Positions 33,613-44,841 are shown, counted from the first letter of the stretch. The stretch is 64,000 nucleotides of DNA from Allolobophora icterica (GCA_963556255.1 OY744606.1:77250618-77314617); one strand, 5' to 3'. Translations and numbers: made by a program. Notes: generated from the sequence alone by a model not told the origin.

Positions 33613-36600
33613 ATGACCGATTTATTGGGTTCGATCCTTGGATCGATGGAAAAGCCTCCAGTCATAGAAGACAAAGAGAAGAAAAGAGCCAGAGGCAAGA
33701 ATTGAGTTGTGTTCTGGACGACGTAGAAACGTTATCATTGACCTGGCGGTAAACTAAAAATTCCGGACATCTGAAACCTAACAAATGAAACTGGCCTGGC
33801 CAGGGACACGAGGAGTGGTGTCCCTAGTCCGGTGACGTTAAGCACGATGGGTGCGTAGCGAATCCCCGAAACTCCAATTTCCGAAACAGAATTTCGCCGA
33901 ATCTCCGATGTCTGTTTTCTAAATGTAAAACAAAATTATTTGCGTATATTTAACTGTAGAGACTTTTTCGAATATTCGTTTCAGTATTTTGGCCGACTAG
34001 TCCATACAAGTTTTATGATTCGAACGCTTGGTAGAATTTCTTTCGGGAATTCGGTCAACATTTCATTTTCATCAGTTTCGGAGAGTGGGGGGGGGGGTCG
34101 TTTTTCGGGTAGTCGGGTAAATCCTGCAGCACGATCGAATGGGTTCGTAGGAGGCGATATAAATTCCAGTGTGCTCTTCTGAACTTTGTAAGGAGGTTGT
34201 GAAATTTCATTTGTATCGACATACATACGTTCATTAATATATTTTATCATTGTATGCTAGGTATATTGGTAGCATTGTATTTTGACCTAAAATTTAAGAG
34301 AAACCTCTGCTTGAAATGCAGATTTAGGCAGCTAGATTCAGAATGCTGGACTGACTTCAGAAAGTTCTCACAAATTCCATGTGAATTGGAAGCTGCTTTT
34401 AAAGTTCCTAATCTGGATTAGTGCTTTAAGTTCTGCTGGAAAGTCTTGAGTAGGAAACCGTTTTCAAACGTCTAAGAAGAGGCAAAAGTGAAATTTTCAT
34501 TTTCTGTAGTAGAACATAAGGGAGGCACTCATTTCCTGCTCTTCATGCCTTGAGCCGGCAATCGATGAATCCAAAGATCCTGGAAATGGTGATAACTGGT
34601 TCACTGTAGCTTTTGTTTAAGTTGTGAGAAAATGCTGGTACAAAATTTTGCATGGTCACAGAAACAAGTGCGTACAAAAAGCTCATCCTGGATCACAACA
34701 TGGAATCCACTCGGCAGGCTAAAAGCTACATATGCCTTCATATGCCGAGGCTAAGAAAATGACGTCACTAACACTTCATACTCATGGCTGCCTTAGGGCT
34801 AGCTTAAGGGACTGCTCTTCATCTTCTTGTAGGTACTGTAAGTATTCTAAGTCCAAACATGTTGCTTATGTTCTAGAACAAAAAGCTCTTTTGGAAAAGC
34901 AACAACAACAAGAGAAACAGAAACTAAGCCAGTTTAGAGTGCAGGTATGTCTGAACATTGCTGGAACAGGTGTACTTACAATTATACATCATTGATTTGG
35001 CACATTTAATTGTGAAAGGAAACTTGACAAAAACTGTAGGATAAAATGGATGACATTTAGATTATATATTATATTATAACATAAAAAGTATGGAAGTAAA
35101 TTTAAAATTGGAGTGTATTAAAGCTTATGTCTCAGTGGCAAAAAATGGCTACAGTAGCTACTGGGCAATGTGGAATTTAAAAAAATTGTTATCACTTGAC
35201 TTAGAATGTGTGAAATATTAACTTTTTATAAGATATATTGAGTATTTTAAGCTTAATATTATATAAAGACTTATAATGTGGGAAAATGTTGACTTTTAAT
35301 AAAATATAGGCCTAGTGAGTATTTTTAAGCTGTATATTATAAAATAAACTGTGTGGATTTTTCATTAGGTACAGAAACGGATTGCAGATTTCGTGAAAGA
35401 TAGTTCTCTACAGAAGCAGAAATTTGATACAATGAATAAAGTTCAGAGGGCCGTTGTGTTAGTAAATTGGATCATGCATATTCAGAGATCTTTTCTGGAA
35501 ACGTTAAGTCAATTTATACAACACAATTGAAGGAATTTTTTAATAAAGTATAATTAAAGGCATTATGTAAGGAAATGTTTTTGAAGGCATTTTGTAATAA
35601 AGTGTAATTAAAGGAATTATGTAAGTAAATTTTCGAAGGCATTTGTAAGTAAGTGTAAATGTGATTTCGCTTGAAGCAGCCATCGACTGATGATAATAAC
35701 ATTAATGGGAATATAACATTAATGGAATATAACATTAATGGAATATAACATTAATGGAATATAACTTTAATGGAATATAATATTATTGGAATATAACTTT
35801 AATGGAATATAATATTAATCGAGTGTAACATTAATGGAATATAACATTAATGGAATATAACATTAATGGAATGTAACATTAATGGAATGTAATATTATTG
35901 GAATATAACTTTAATTGAATATAATATTAATCGAATATAACATTAATGGAATGTAACATTAATGGAATATAACATTAATGGAATGTAACATTAATGGAAT
36001 ATAACATTGATGGAATATAACATTAATGGAATATAATATTAATTGAACATAACATTAATGGAATGTAACATTAATGGAATATATATTAATGGAATATAAC
36101 ATTAATAGAATATAATATTATCAATCAATCAGTCAATCAATTGAATATTATTATTAATCAAATATAATATTAATAGAATATAATAGTGTGATTTGGAAAC
36201 TGCATTAGTGGCAATAGGCTGATTTAGATTTTTTGTATCTTACCTTAACAGTGAAAGTATCTTACCTTAAAGATGTATCTTACCTTAAAAGTGAAAGTAC
36301 TTACCCCAAGTAGATGTCTTATATAAATCCAAGAACTTCTATAGCACTATTGTCATTATGCTCAAGGCTTCAGTCGATGGCCGCTATTAATCAAATTTAT
36401 TGTGCAGCCAAATTCCAGGGTGAGTCCAGTCAAAAGGCAAACAGGTAATCTGAGAAAATGCGCACATTTAGCTCACTTTAATTTATCTGGTGTACCTTAC
36501 CTTAGCGTGTAACTTACTGTAACTTTTTCTCGAGTACCTTACCATTCCGATATATTCCTAATCTGACTAGAGATTGAGAACTGTTCCTGATGTCCATGTT

Positions 36601-39600
36601 GTCTGTTTAGACATGAAGTGGCTGACGTTGCTGGGCTGACGTCGTTTTCTTTCGGAGAGGAAGAGGTCGATCGCCATATCGTTGTCTGGAAAAAGGTCTG
36701 TACGTCTCACAGTGAAACTGATTGGTCTGAATTAAAGTCAGTATGTATGTATGTAGGCATGAATACTTCATACATACATACTTACTTACTTACATACATA
36801 CCAGTCCGTAAGAAAGTACGAGTGTGCGTTGTTGTACAAGAACAGCAGTTTACTTTATCGGCAGGTCACTTTGGTCTTATGACTGTGTGTTGATGCTGAA
36901 AAGTGTAGAGCGTACATTTATCCTTTAGGTTTGCTTTGATTTTGTATGTTCATTGGTTTGTGCTGAATGTTTGCAGGAGTTTGCTCCTTGTGATGAAGAG
37001 CTGGTTGCGCTACGTAACAACCAAGAGTGGGATCCCGAGAAAGCAAGACTACAGGCGGCCGAAAAGGTTGGTCTTTGCTTACTATGTGATGAATTTGCAA
37101 TTCTTTCTGACTGTTTGGCTTAGAGAGAGTTGTTCTGTGAACTTAGGTAGGCATACAAGACGTGACCTGGTGGCCTACAGATGCATTATGTATGGCAAGA
37201 ATGCAATTTGCGTTTTTGTGAAGAATTATGCATTATTCGTGCATCTATGTATGCATACATATGGTTACAATGCATACACAGATGCATGCATCAATACAAT
37301 CACACATCCATACAGGGTATCGATGTGTGATTGTAAAACTGATCTGTGATTATTTGTGTCAAGTCTTCCATCACAAATTCATATAAGTTGAAAAGAAAGC
37401 TATAATATTGTGAGAATTTTTAAAGGAAAAGTTACTACCAGTAGATGAACTTTTCTCGAATCTAAAATGTGAAAGAAGTCAAATTCAGCTACGAATTATG
37501 AAATTCAATGTTAGCAGAAAATTACTGCAAATGCTCCAACAATATATGCATTATAAATATTCACTCGAAAGAAGCAAGACTGTAAAGATAATGCTGATAA
37601 CTATTTTAAAACAATTTTACTATCATTAACATTAGATGTGCACTTAATAATGTGGGACATGGGAGCCAATTGGTTAGAGCGCTCGTCTTGAAACGCAGAG
37701 AGTACGGGGTTCAAGTCTCCTCCGAGATGGTTACTTTGTATGGTCATTGTCGTGGTCTACGCGGGTGCATGCATCAAGGGAAGAAAACCGACGCGTCAAC
37801 AAGCTTGTTTACAACGCACGGAAAATTCTGCAGCAAGCTGTCAACATTAATTCGGTGCATGCAACAAGGATATACGTGTTCAGTAGGACTTTCCAGGGAA
37901 AAGTACAGTGACGTCACAGAACGTTCTGGAATCCGGGAGAACTCTATATAAGATAGACCTGCTGTACATTAAGGGCCTTTTGACGAAGATTTGTAAACGT
38001 TGAAACATTGATCGTATAACGTTCAATCGAGACCAGCCAACCTGTGTGCTGTCTACGATTGTGATATTTGATAGACGAGTTGACTTACTCTACACTTAAT
38101 CGACTTTATTTTTAAATAAAGATCTTTTAATAGTTCCTTCGTTGGTTCGTCGTTGCGATCGAAGGAGTCGACCGCGACATTATTGGTGGCAGCGGCGGGA
38201 TCATCGGTGTTGGATCCGGTGAAGAAGACGCGAGCCGACGGAGGAAGGAGTCAACCCGGAGGATCAAGAGACGGTCTGTTCCAGACAGCGAGCGGATCGA
38301 GACGCCTTTCTACCGTGGGAGACGGGTGAATCGGCATACGACAGTCGGACGGACGAAGTGCGTCGTTCGGCTGAGACAGCAGAAGACAGCAGTCAACATA
38401 CGGGTAAGATCCTAGGTGTTGTCGTGGCTGAGAAGGAGAAAAGAGAGTGGAGTTGCAGCCGAGTGGGAGGCAGCCATTATTTCTCTTTCAATATCTGCTG
38501 ATTATTTCTTTGAAATTTGATCCATTGTTGTGATCGAGGCCAGACTTGCGTGAGCTTGTATAGTTTTTGCGTACTTGGCGAGTGTACTTCTTTGGATACT
38601 GAATAAGTGCACTTTGGGTTGTGGAATTTTCCTTTTGTGTGGCGGGTTTGCCGCGTGGTGTCTGTTTTTTTGTTGTTGTTGACTGACTGTTTGTAAAAAT
38701 GGAAGCGTTGACAACAGAGATGCAAGCGAATATTCGCAAAATGTCGTCTGAGCGCCTTAGGGTGTATCTTATGAAGGCAGGAAGGGACGAAGATGATGTT
38801 ATGTCATGGGATCGAAATCAATTAATGGAAGAATGGGCCATGGAGATTGGAAAAGAGGAAGAGGAATTTAAGGGTAGTCCAATATCTCCAACAGGAGTGG
38901 ATTACGAGCTGCAGAAGCGCCGTCTGGAGTTCGAAATCCGTAAATATGAAGAACAAAAGAAAGAACAAAGGGAGAAGGAAGAAAGAGAAAGGGAGGAACG
39001 GAAGGAGAAGGAAGAAAGAGAAAGGGAGGAACGGAAGGAGAAGGAAGAAAGAGAAAGGGAGGAACGGAAGGAGAAGGAAGAAAGAGAGAGGGAGGAACGG
39101 AAGGAGAAGGAAGAAAGGGAGGAAAAGAGGAGAGAGGAAGAAAAGAAGGAACGGAAAGAGAAAGAAGAAAGAGAAAAGAAGGAACGGAAAGAGAAAGAAG
39201 AAAGGGAGAGGAAGGAAAAGCAGGAAGAACGAAATGTTAGAGATTCTTTAGCAAGTCGTACTAAGCGTTATAGTGATGCCCTTAAGAATATTCTTTGGAA
39301 ATTTCCTTCCGACCCTATAGAAATTCCAGGTTTCTTTGATCACTTGGATGGTTTGTTTAATGTGTATGAGGTGGATGAAGATGTTAGAGCAAAATTATTG
39401 CTAGCCATTTTAAGTGAAAGAGCTAAGGCATTAACCATGCGCCTTACTGAGGCACAGCTCCATGACTACAAATTCCTGAAGGAGTTTTTGCTAAGGGAGT
39501 TTAAGATAAGCCCTTCAAATCTTAGAGCCCGATTTTGGTCGTTGCACAAAGCATCGGACGAATCATTTACGATCTATTCATCCAAATTGCGTGTGGCTCT

Positions 39601-42600
39601 TATGTATTATTTGAAAAGTAGAAAGATAACTGATGAGTTTGATAAACTTGTAAGTTTATTGGTTGCGGATCGGCTTAAGGAGTCCTTGTCGAAGGCTTGT
39701 TTAGATTATATCTTGGCCCAAGAAAAAGAGGAGTGGTTGAGCTGTGAAGACATAGCTAATGCGGCTGACATTTATGTAGCGTCGCATGATGGTGGGAATG
39801 ACTTAGTATGCCGTAGTCATCCGACACCGAAGTATAACAATTGGACGAAAGGTCAACCACATGTTCAAGTCAATAACCAGACAGCTCAACCCAAGTCTCC
39901 CAAACCGGAAATAAGGGGTGAAGCCAAGATAGGTGCGAGGGTGTCTCAGGAGGAGGCCAAGGTAAAGGGTCTCTGTTTCCTATGTCATCAGAAGGGTCAT
40001 AGGGCAAGGGAGTGCCAGACCAAACCAAGTTCTAAAAAGGTGAGTACTTGTATATTTGGGAACCCAACTGAAGAAGTGATCGACTTAGTTGTTGAGAAGG
40101 TCAACGTGTTGCATGAGATACCTGAACAGGTAAAGCAAGGGAATTTATTGGATAATTCTAAACCAATAGGGTTGGAAACTGCTGTAAGGGTATACGAGAA
40201 TAGTATTGATGGATTACACGAGAGGTCGTATATCAATGTACAGATTGAAGATCTCCCTTCTCAGCCAGCATTATCTGATTCAGGAGCAGAAATTTGTTGT
40301 ATTGATAAGAAATTAATTGAGTCACTAAACTTACCCGTGATTAAACGGATTAATATAATTGGTTTTCAGGGAGAAGGATGTAAGGCAGATGTAGTATACC
40401 TACAAATGAAATTAGCTAATTCAATGGAAGGAACGACAAACATTGCGCCATCTTTGTGCGTCATGTTCGCTGCAGTCCCTGAACTAAATGAACGGGTTAT
40501 TTTGACACCCCATGTTGTGGACCTATTAAGGGATAGTTCGCAATATGTAGTGATGGTAGCTGGCGTAGATCGATGTGTACAAATAAATAAAGGGGCAGAA
40601 GAAGATAACTTAGAAGTTAATATCGAGAAAAGTAACAGCAACGAATCCTTGCCGTCAGAAGTGAATGAATATTCTCAGGAGCAACTAGTTGATGATTCAG
40701 ATAATTTTCTTGATGTTGAGTCAACAGAGTTCAAGTCTGATGAGGGAGTAGCGAATAATGATACTTTATTGCGTGAGCAACAGAATTGTCACAATCTTAT
40801 ATCTTGCTGGCAACAAGCGAGACAGAATAAAAATAATTTCTTTATAGATAATAACCTCCTGTACCACAAAGGGGAAATTATGGGACATAAGGTTAATCAA
40901 TTATGTTTACCGGAAGATAGAATCGAGGTTGTCTTGCGAGTAGCACACGATGCCCCATGTGCTGGGCACATGGCTTTTAAGGCAACGAGAGCCAGGATCA
41001 AATTAAACTTTTTGAGTTCACAAGAATGCCGTTTGGACTCAAGTCCGCTAGCAATACCTTTATTCGTGCTATGACCCAAGTTTTACATCCAGTGCGAAGT
41101 TTTACCGAACCATTCGTCGATGATATGGCAGTGGTTTCAATGAATTGGAATGACCATTTAGAACATCTAGAGAAATTCTTGCAAACTATTGAGGAAGCAG
41201 GACTCACTTTGAATTTAAGAAAATGTAATTTTGCACAAAACAAAATAAAGTTTGTTGGCCATATAGTAGGGTCAGGTTGTATTGAACCTGATCCAGGTAA
41301 GATCGCTACGATCAATGATATCCATCCTCCAACAACAAAGAAAGACGTTAGAAAGGTTATGGGTTTTTTCAGTTACTTTCGAAATTTTATACCTGCTTTA
41401 GCTGAAAAAGCACGGGTAATAACTGATTTGACACGAGATAACATACCTACGAAGGTGCCTTGGGAGCAAAAGCATCAAGAAGCACTAGATAAGTTAAAGG
41501 ATGATCTCAGTAAAGCTACACAGTTGCATACCATTGATTTCACTAAGGAATTTGGTTTAAGTGTTGACGCAAGTGCCACCGCGGTCGGGTGTTGCTTGTT
41601 TCAGTGGACCGAAGAAGGTCAAGAAAAACCAATTGCTTTTGCTAGCCTTAAACTTACAGATACACAGATGCATTGGTCTACAATTGAGAGAGAGGCTTTC
41701 GCAGTAATTTGGGCACTTAAACGATTCAAGTCATGGATATTCTTATCAAAGATAATCATTTATTCAGATCATAATCCTTTGTCTTATCTCACAGATGCAA
41801 GCCCTAAGAGTGCGAAACTGACTCGTTGGGCGTTAGCATTGCAAGAGTTTAACGTGGACTTTCGATATCGTCCTGGACGTCAGAACACGGTGGCTGATTT
41901 CCTCTCTCGGTTGTGACTCGGATGGTGAAGGGGGAAATGGCCCGACACACAAGGATCGAGCCCGCAAATTGTATAAATAAATTGACTAACTGGTGTGTTT
42001 TGTTTTGTTTGTATATGCTGTGTCGAGATGGAGTCTGGAGGCCCGGCTTGATCGTGATGACCCGTTCGGGATGGTGCTGAAGACGTGTCATCATCTGAGG
42101 GCGGAGGGAATGTCGTGGTCTACGCGGGTGCATGCATCAAGGGAAGAAAACCGACGCGTCAACAAGCTTGTTTACAACGCACGGAAAATTCTGCAGCAAG
42201 CTGTCAACATTAATTCGGTGCATGCAACAAGGATATACGTGTTCAGTAGGACTTTCCAGGGAAAAGTACAGTGACGTCACAGAACGTTCTGGAATCCGGG
42301 AGAACTCTATATAAGATAGACCTGCTGTACATTAAGGGCCTTTTGACGAAGATTTGTAAACGTTGAAACATTGATCGTATAACGTTCAATCGAGACCAGC
42401 CAACCTGTGTGCTGTCTACGATTGTGATATTTGATAGACGAGTTGACTTACTCTACACTTAATCGACTTTATTTTTAAATAAAGATCTTTTAATAGTTCC
42501 TTCGTTGGTTCGTCGTTGCGATCGAAGGAGTCGACCGCGACAGTCATTAAGCAAGTCCTTCACTCACAATTGTCTGGCACCACTGATTGATGCTTAATCA

Positions 42601-44327
42601 GTAGGTAGTGGCGCTTATTAAATGCATAATAATAATTAAAAAAATTGAAACAGTTGAAAACACCAGATTTGACGACAGACGAAGAAATTTGACATTGTAT
42701 AGTAGTAAATATGAAATGGTCTGCAGTTGTCATGGATGCTTTATCGAAATTCTTTAGGAAGAAGAAGCAAAGCGAATGCATTCGAAACGGAAGCATCAAG
42801 AACCTCTTCCTCCAGCTGACTATCACCGAAAGTACGAGCACCTTCTAGGCAAGGAGTCCGCCAAGGATGCAGCTCGCGTTACGTCGGCCAACAAATCTTA
42901 TGGATTTGGTTAGTTGTGCCATCAAGAAGTGCTATCACTAACAAATAAAATGGACTTTAGGCGCTTCTGTGAAGTATAAAGTGGCACTGTTTCAACTGTC
43001 TTGATACTTGTATGCATTCATACATTTGTGTGCCTGTGTTAAATCTAGACACTTTTGAGGAGGAAATTTCCCCCCACCCCAGGATTTATGTTTCCCCCAG
43101 AGGCCAGGAATATGTTAATGTAGACACCAGTTTTGGGGGTGAAATTCTCCCCCCACCCCAGGATACTTGTTGCATTCCCCCCAGAGACGAGTAAACTAGT
43201 AATATAAGAATAAAATTACAGAATAAGATATGTGAAAGTTTTTGAGAGATGAATTGCTAAAAAAAGGTCGTAAAAGTTTTTAGTTTCCGAAAAATGTCAG
43301 GAAAGTGGGATGAATTACTCAAATAAGGTCATCAACTTTTTAAAGATAAAATTCGCCAAAAACGACGTTGAAACACGGGTTAAATTTCCCCAAAAAGGTC
43401 GCCCTGTTTGGTCCCCCCGACAAACCTTGTTTCCCCCTCAGAAGAGGGGACTAGATTAAACACTGCTTGTGTGCACTTCTGAACGTGTATTATTAGCTTC
43501 TTTTTCATCAGCAGTTGTCTTACCTTATCCTCGATGCCATCCAGCCCAGTAAATGTGAATCGGGTTTCAACTGTCGGCTCTGGATGGGATTTAGTTAGGC
43601 TGAGCGTGTGTGTGGGAGTCTGCCAGACTCCCACACACTCCCAGTCTGTTTAGAAATCTAAGCTCTGTTTGCTGACTGAAGGACTCTTCTTGTAATGGCT
43701 CTAGTGTCATGTACGATACAATGAGGGTCTATGCCATGATGTGTGTACTCATCAGACATGTATATACATACATGCTTAAATAATGCATACATGCATAAAT
43801 GCATATACAGATAAAAGTATGATTGTGTGTAGACATTTATTATAAGTACATACAGACATAAATGCATATATACACGTATGATTGTCTGTAGACTTCTATT
43901 AGATGTAAGTCTGCACTTGCATACATACATGCACGCATGCATACAAAGGGAGTGCTTTTGTGAAGTTCTCAAAAGGTGCTATAAAGTGTCTACATTCCGA
44001 TCATACGTACATAGATATGATTCTGTATAAAATGTATTATGTGTATGTACATACATGTTCACTTGCATGCATACATACATACATACATACACAGGGCCTA
44101 CATTTCATTGGATACCTTGAATACATATCATGACAGGGCCGAGTAAAATTAAAATCACTCAGGTGCATTGTCTTGTGGTCTTTGTCTTTTTAGTTCCGAG
44201 TGAAAACAAACGAGATCAGCGGACGATCGAGCAAGTGATGGCCGACAGTCGTGCGAGAAAACGGCAGAAGCTAGAAGATGAAGCCTCAGAACCGAGTTCT
44301 TCGACAACGAGCGACCAACCGGAGTGA
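33613..44327 (+). CDS. SPAG7: SPAG7, R3H-domain protein, complete in seven exons
   Basis: Exons: 33613-33694, 34877-34944, 35369-35457, 36611-36695, 36977-37066, 42758-42908, 44194-44327. Together they give 232 codons plus stop with consistent phases; human SPAG7 is 227 residues. The N terminus MTDLLGSILGSMEKPP and the blocks VAGLTSFSFGEE, EWDPEKA, GKESAKDAARV and NKRDQRTIEQVMADSRARKR match the family along its length. An R3H single-strand nucleic-acid-binding domain spans about residues 49-115 (KRIADFVKDSS...HEVADVAGLTSF). The C terminus is basic (ARKRQK), as in nuclear members. A Gln/Lys coiled segment precedes R3H. Intron 1 uses a GC donor, and intron 5 holds a 4.8-kb retrotransposon. The molecular role is poorly known; RNA binding is inferred from R3H. 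The identification is from memory of the family, without alignment software. Confidence 0.93.
33695..33696 (+). other. SPAG7: Non-canonical GC splice donor of SPAG7 intron 1
   Basis: Exon 1 ends AGAG and the intron starts GCAAGA. Exon 2 begins after TATGTTCTAG. Only this junction joins phase 1 to phase 2 and recreates the Glu expected after KKRAR. No GT in the area preserves the frame before the TGA at 33704. GC-AG introns are a known minor class whose donors otherwise match consensus well, as here. Confidence 0.8.
34735..34838 (+). repeat. SINE tail fragment in SPAG7 intron 1
   Basis: TATGCCGAGGCTAAGAAAATG through CTTAAGGGACTGCTCTTC, matching the tail of the SINEs at 20468 and 32938. It ends about 40 bp before the exon 2 acceptor and supplies part of the upstream pyrimidine-rich stretch. 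Confidence 0.8.
35520..35650. repeat. Short degenerate tandem repeat
   Basis: Two to three copies of GAAGG(A/C)ATTTTGTAATAAAG with AATTAAAGGAATTATGTAAG, in SPAG7 intron 3. Confidence 0.7.
35697..36120. repeat. 16-bp minisatellite in SPAG7 intron 3
   Basis: About 26 copies of ATTAATGGAATATAAC with single-base variants (TGTAAC, ATTATTGG, AATCGAATA). Confidence 0.95.
37655..37747 (+). repeat. SINE split by the LTR retrotransposon, 5' half
   Basis: tRNA-like head with GGGAGCCAATTGGTTAGAGC as A-box region and GGGGTTCAAGTCTCC as B box. It runs to GTCAT at 37743-37747, where the LTR begins. Confidence 0.75.
37748..38179 (+). repeat. 5' LTR (432 bp)
   Basis: Starts TGTCGTGG and ends GCGACA (TG...CA). 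Contains a promoter cluster, a TATA box at 37945 and AATAAA at 38115-38120. I compared it base by base with the 3' LTR and saw no difference. Confidence 0.95.
37890..37952 (+). promoter_or_regulatory. LTR promoter: kappaB-like site, CRE, heat-shock element, TATA
   Basis: In order: AGGACTTTCC (one base off a kappaB consensus), a perfect CRE palindrome TGACGTCA at 37909-37916, a perfect trimeric heat-shock element nGAAnnTTCnnGAAn at 37918-37932, and TATATAAG at 37945-37952. An identical set lies in the 3' LTR, about 4,363 bp downstream. Function is inferred from consensus matches only. Confidence 0.65.
38184..38201 (+). other. Primer binding site, tRNA-Leu type
   Basis: TGGTGGCAGCGGCGGGAT, four bases after the LTR, is complementary to the 3' end of an animal tRNA-Leu including CCA, with about one mismatch to the sequence I remember. 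Confidence 0.65.
38699..41005 (+). pseudogene. gag - protease - integrase N-terminal fragment
   Basis: Open frame from the ATG at 38699. An N-terminal region is followed by a long charged coiled coil built from a repeated 30-bp unit (KEEREREERK) at about 38970-39120. Next is a capsid-like segment (about residues 185-345), a CCHC zinc knuckle CFLCHQKGHRAREC near residue 425, and an aspartic protease core LSDSGAEICC near residue 527. The AHDAPCAGH motif of the integrase zinc-binding (H2C2) module follows near residue 750. The frame then runs out of homology at the deletion junction and stops at 41072-41074. It is placed before RT, which is unusual for gypsy elements. Confidence 0.85.
38970..39125 (+). 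repeat. 30-bp coding repeat in gag
   Basis: Four to five copies of a purine-only unit of about 30 bp (GAAGAAAGAGAAAGGGAGGA, then ACGGAAGGAG) encoding a heptad-poor charged helix. Copy number probably varies between elements. Confidence 0.9.
41003..41916 (+). pseudogene. RT C-terminal half and RNase H
   Basis: Homology starts inside RT at FEFTRMPFGLKSASNTF, shortly before the catalytic PFVDDMAV box (about 41113). It continues through LRKCNF, VGHIVG and the connection domain. RNase H follows with LSVDASATAVG, IEREAFAVIWAL, YSDHNPLSYL and the RPGRQNTVADFLSRL end, then a stop at 41914-41916. The fingers and half the palm of RT are absent. It is in a different frame from the upstream gag-protease frame. 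Confidence 0.88.
42097..42110 (+). other. Polypurine tract
   Basis: GAGGGCGGAGGGAA directly before the 3' LTR, the usual plus-strand primer position. Confidence 0.8.
42111..42542 (+). repeat. 3' LTR (432 bp)
   Basis: Identical to the 5' LTR by eye. It ends 215 bp before SPAG7 exon 6, so its sense promoter and polyadenylation signal both lie within the host gene. Confidence 0.95.
42543..42630 (+). repeat. SINE split by the LTR retrotransposon, 3' half
   Basis: Starts with the duplicated GTCAT, then AAGCAAGTCCTTCACTCACA, the core shared with the SINEs at 51685 and (inverse) 48690. It ends with GATTGATGCTTAATCAG and an AAT-rich tail. Confidence 0.75.
43034..43466. mobile_element. 433-bp hAT-like MITE in SPAG7 intron 6
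   Basis: Left end CTGTGTTAAATCTAGAC and right end CTAGATTAAACACTGC are inverted. TTGTGTGC is duplicated at 43026-43033 and 43467-43474. The inside holds a duplicated CCCCCCACCCCAGGAT segment and CCCC(A/C)-rich borders. Confidence 0.82.
43608..43638. repeat. Perfect 15-bp palindrome
   Basis: GTGTGTGGGAGTCTG, one base, then its exact inverse. With a single-base loop it extrudes as a cruciform rather than a typical RNA hairpin. Confidence 0.9.
43770..44095. repeat. (CATA)n-rich degenerate microsatellite
   Basis: Scattered CATACATA and ATGCATAC runs, including a clean CATA run at about 44067-44091, in SPAG7 intron 6. Confidence 0.85.
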
Positions 44328-44841
44328 ACACCTTTAAAGACTGTGTGCCAAGTTCTTTGGTTTAATTTAAACGCTTTTTCTACCTGTACCTGATTTAATT
44401 TCATCTTCCCTTTGATCAGTTGCGGACTGTTTAATGAACGCTATGCTGCGAATTTCTAAGTTTACTCTCGTGCGATGCAGTTGTCAATGCAAGAATGTTG
44501 GAGGTTTGAAATTAACGAGCTCATCTTCACGTTGAGTGATTAACACTTTAACAACGAACTGAATTGGTTTCCTAGTCTCATCGTTAAATAGTGTTAAAAG
44601 CCTTCATCAAGGACTATGCAGGGCTTAAGCTGAAATGTGCGTTTTTCAAACAATTGTTTGTCCACGGCTTTGTGATTGCTATGTGACTGGGTCACTACAC
44701 TAGGATAGTTTTAAATTATTCATAGCAAAGATGCCAATCAAACTGTGACAATTTGATGTGAAGCTCTGCAAGTGTTTCTTTACGATGATTTGGTGGGATT
44801 TCCATTGTTTTTGACCTAGCTTTATCGGTTTCTGGACCTAA

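Larger units (their letters stand above)
37748..42542 (+). mobile_element. Ty3/gypsy LTR retrotransposon, Gmr1-like domain order, internally deleted
   Basis: Two 432-bp LTRs that look identical bracket a tRNA-Leu-type primer site, a gag-protease frame, an integrase N-terminal fragment, the C-terminal half of RT, RNase H and a polypurine tract. The target duplication is GTCAT (37743-37747 and 42543-42547). The element is sense to SPAG7, within intron 5. Integrase sequence lies before RT and nothing coding follows RNase H, which is the PR-IN-RT-RH order described for Gmr1 elements rather than the usual gypsy order. The integrase core and the RT N-terminal half are missing at a junction near 41005, with a frame change. 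The copy therefore cannot move by its own proteins but could be mobilised in trans. Confidence 0.9.

Noticed and set aside
36936..37349. 137-codon frame
   Set aside because: Overlaps SPAG7 exon 5 in another frame and shows no domain.
42543..42757. Possible additional SPAG7 exon between the LTR and exon 6
   Set aside because: The sequence is the second half of a SINE and AT-rich filler, and exons 5 and 6 join in phase without it.
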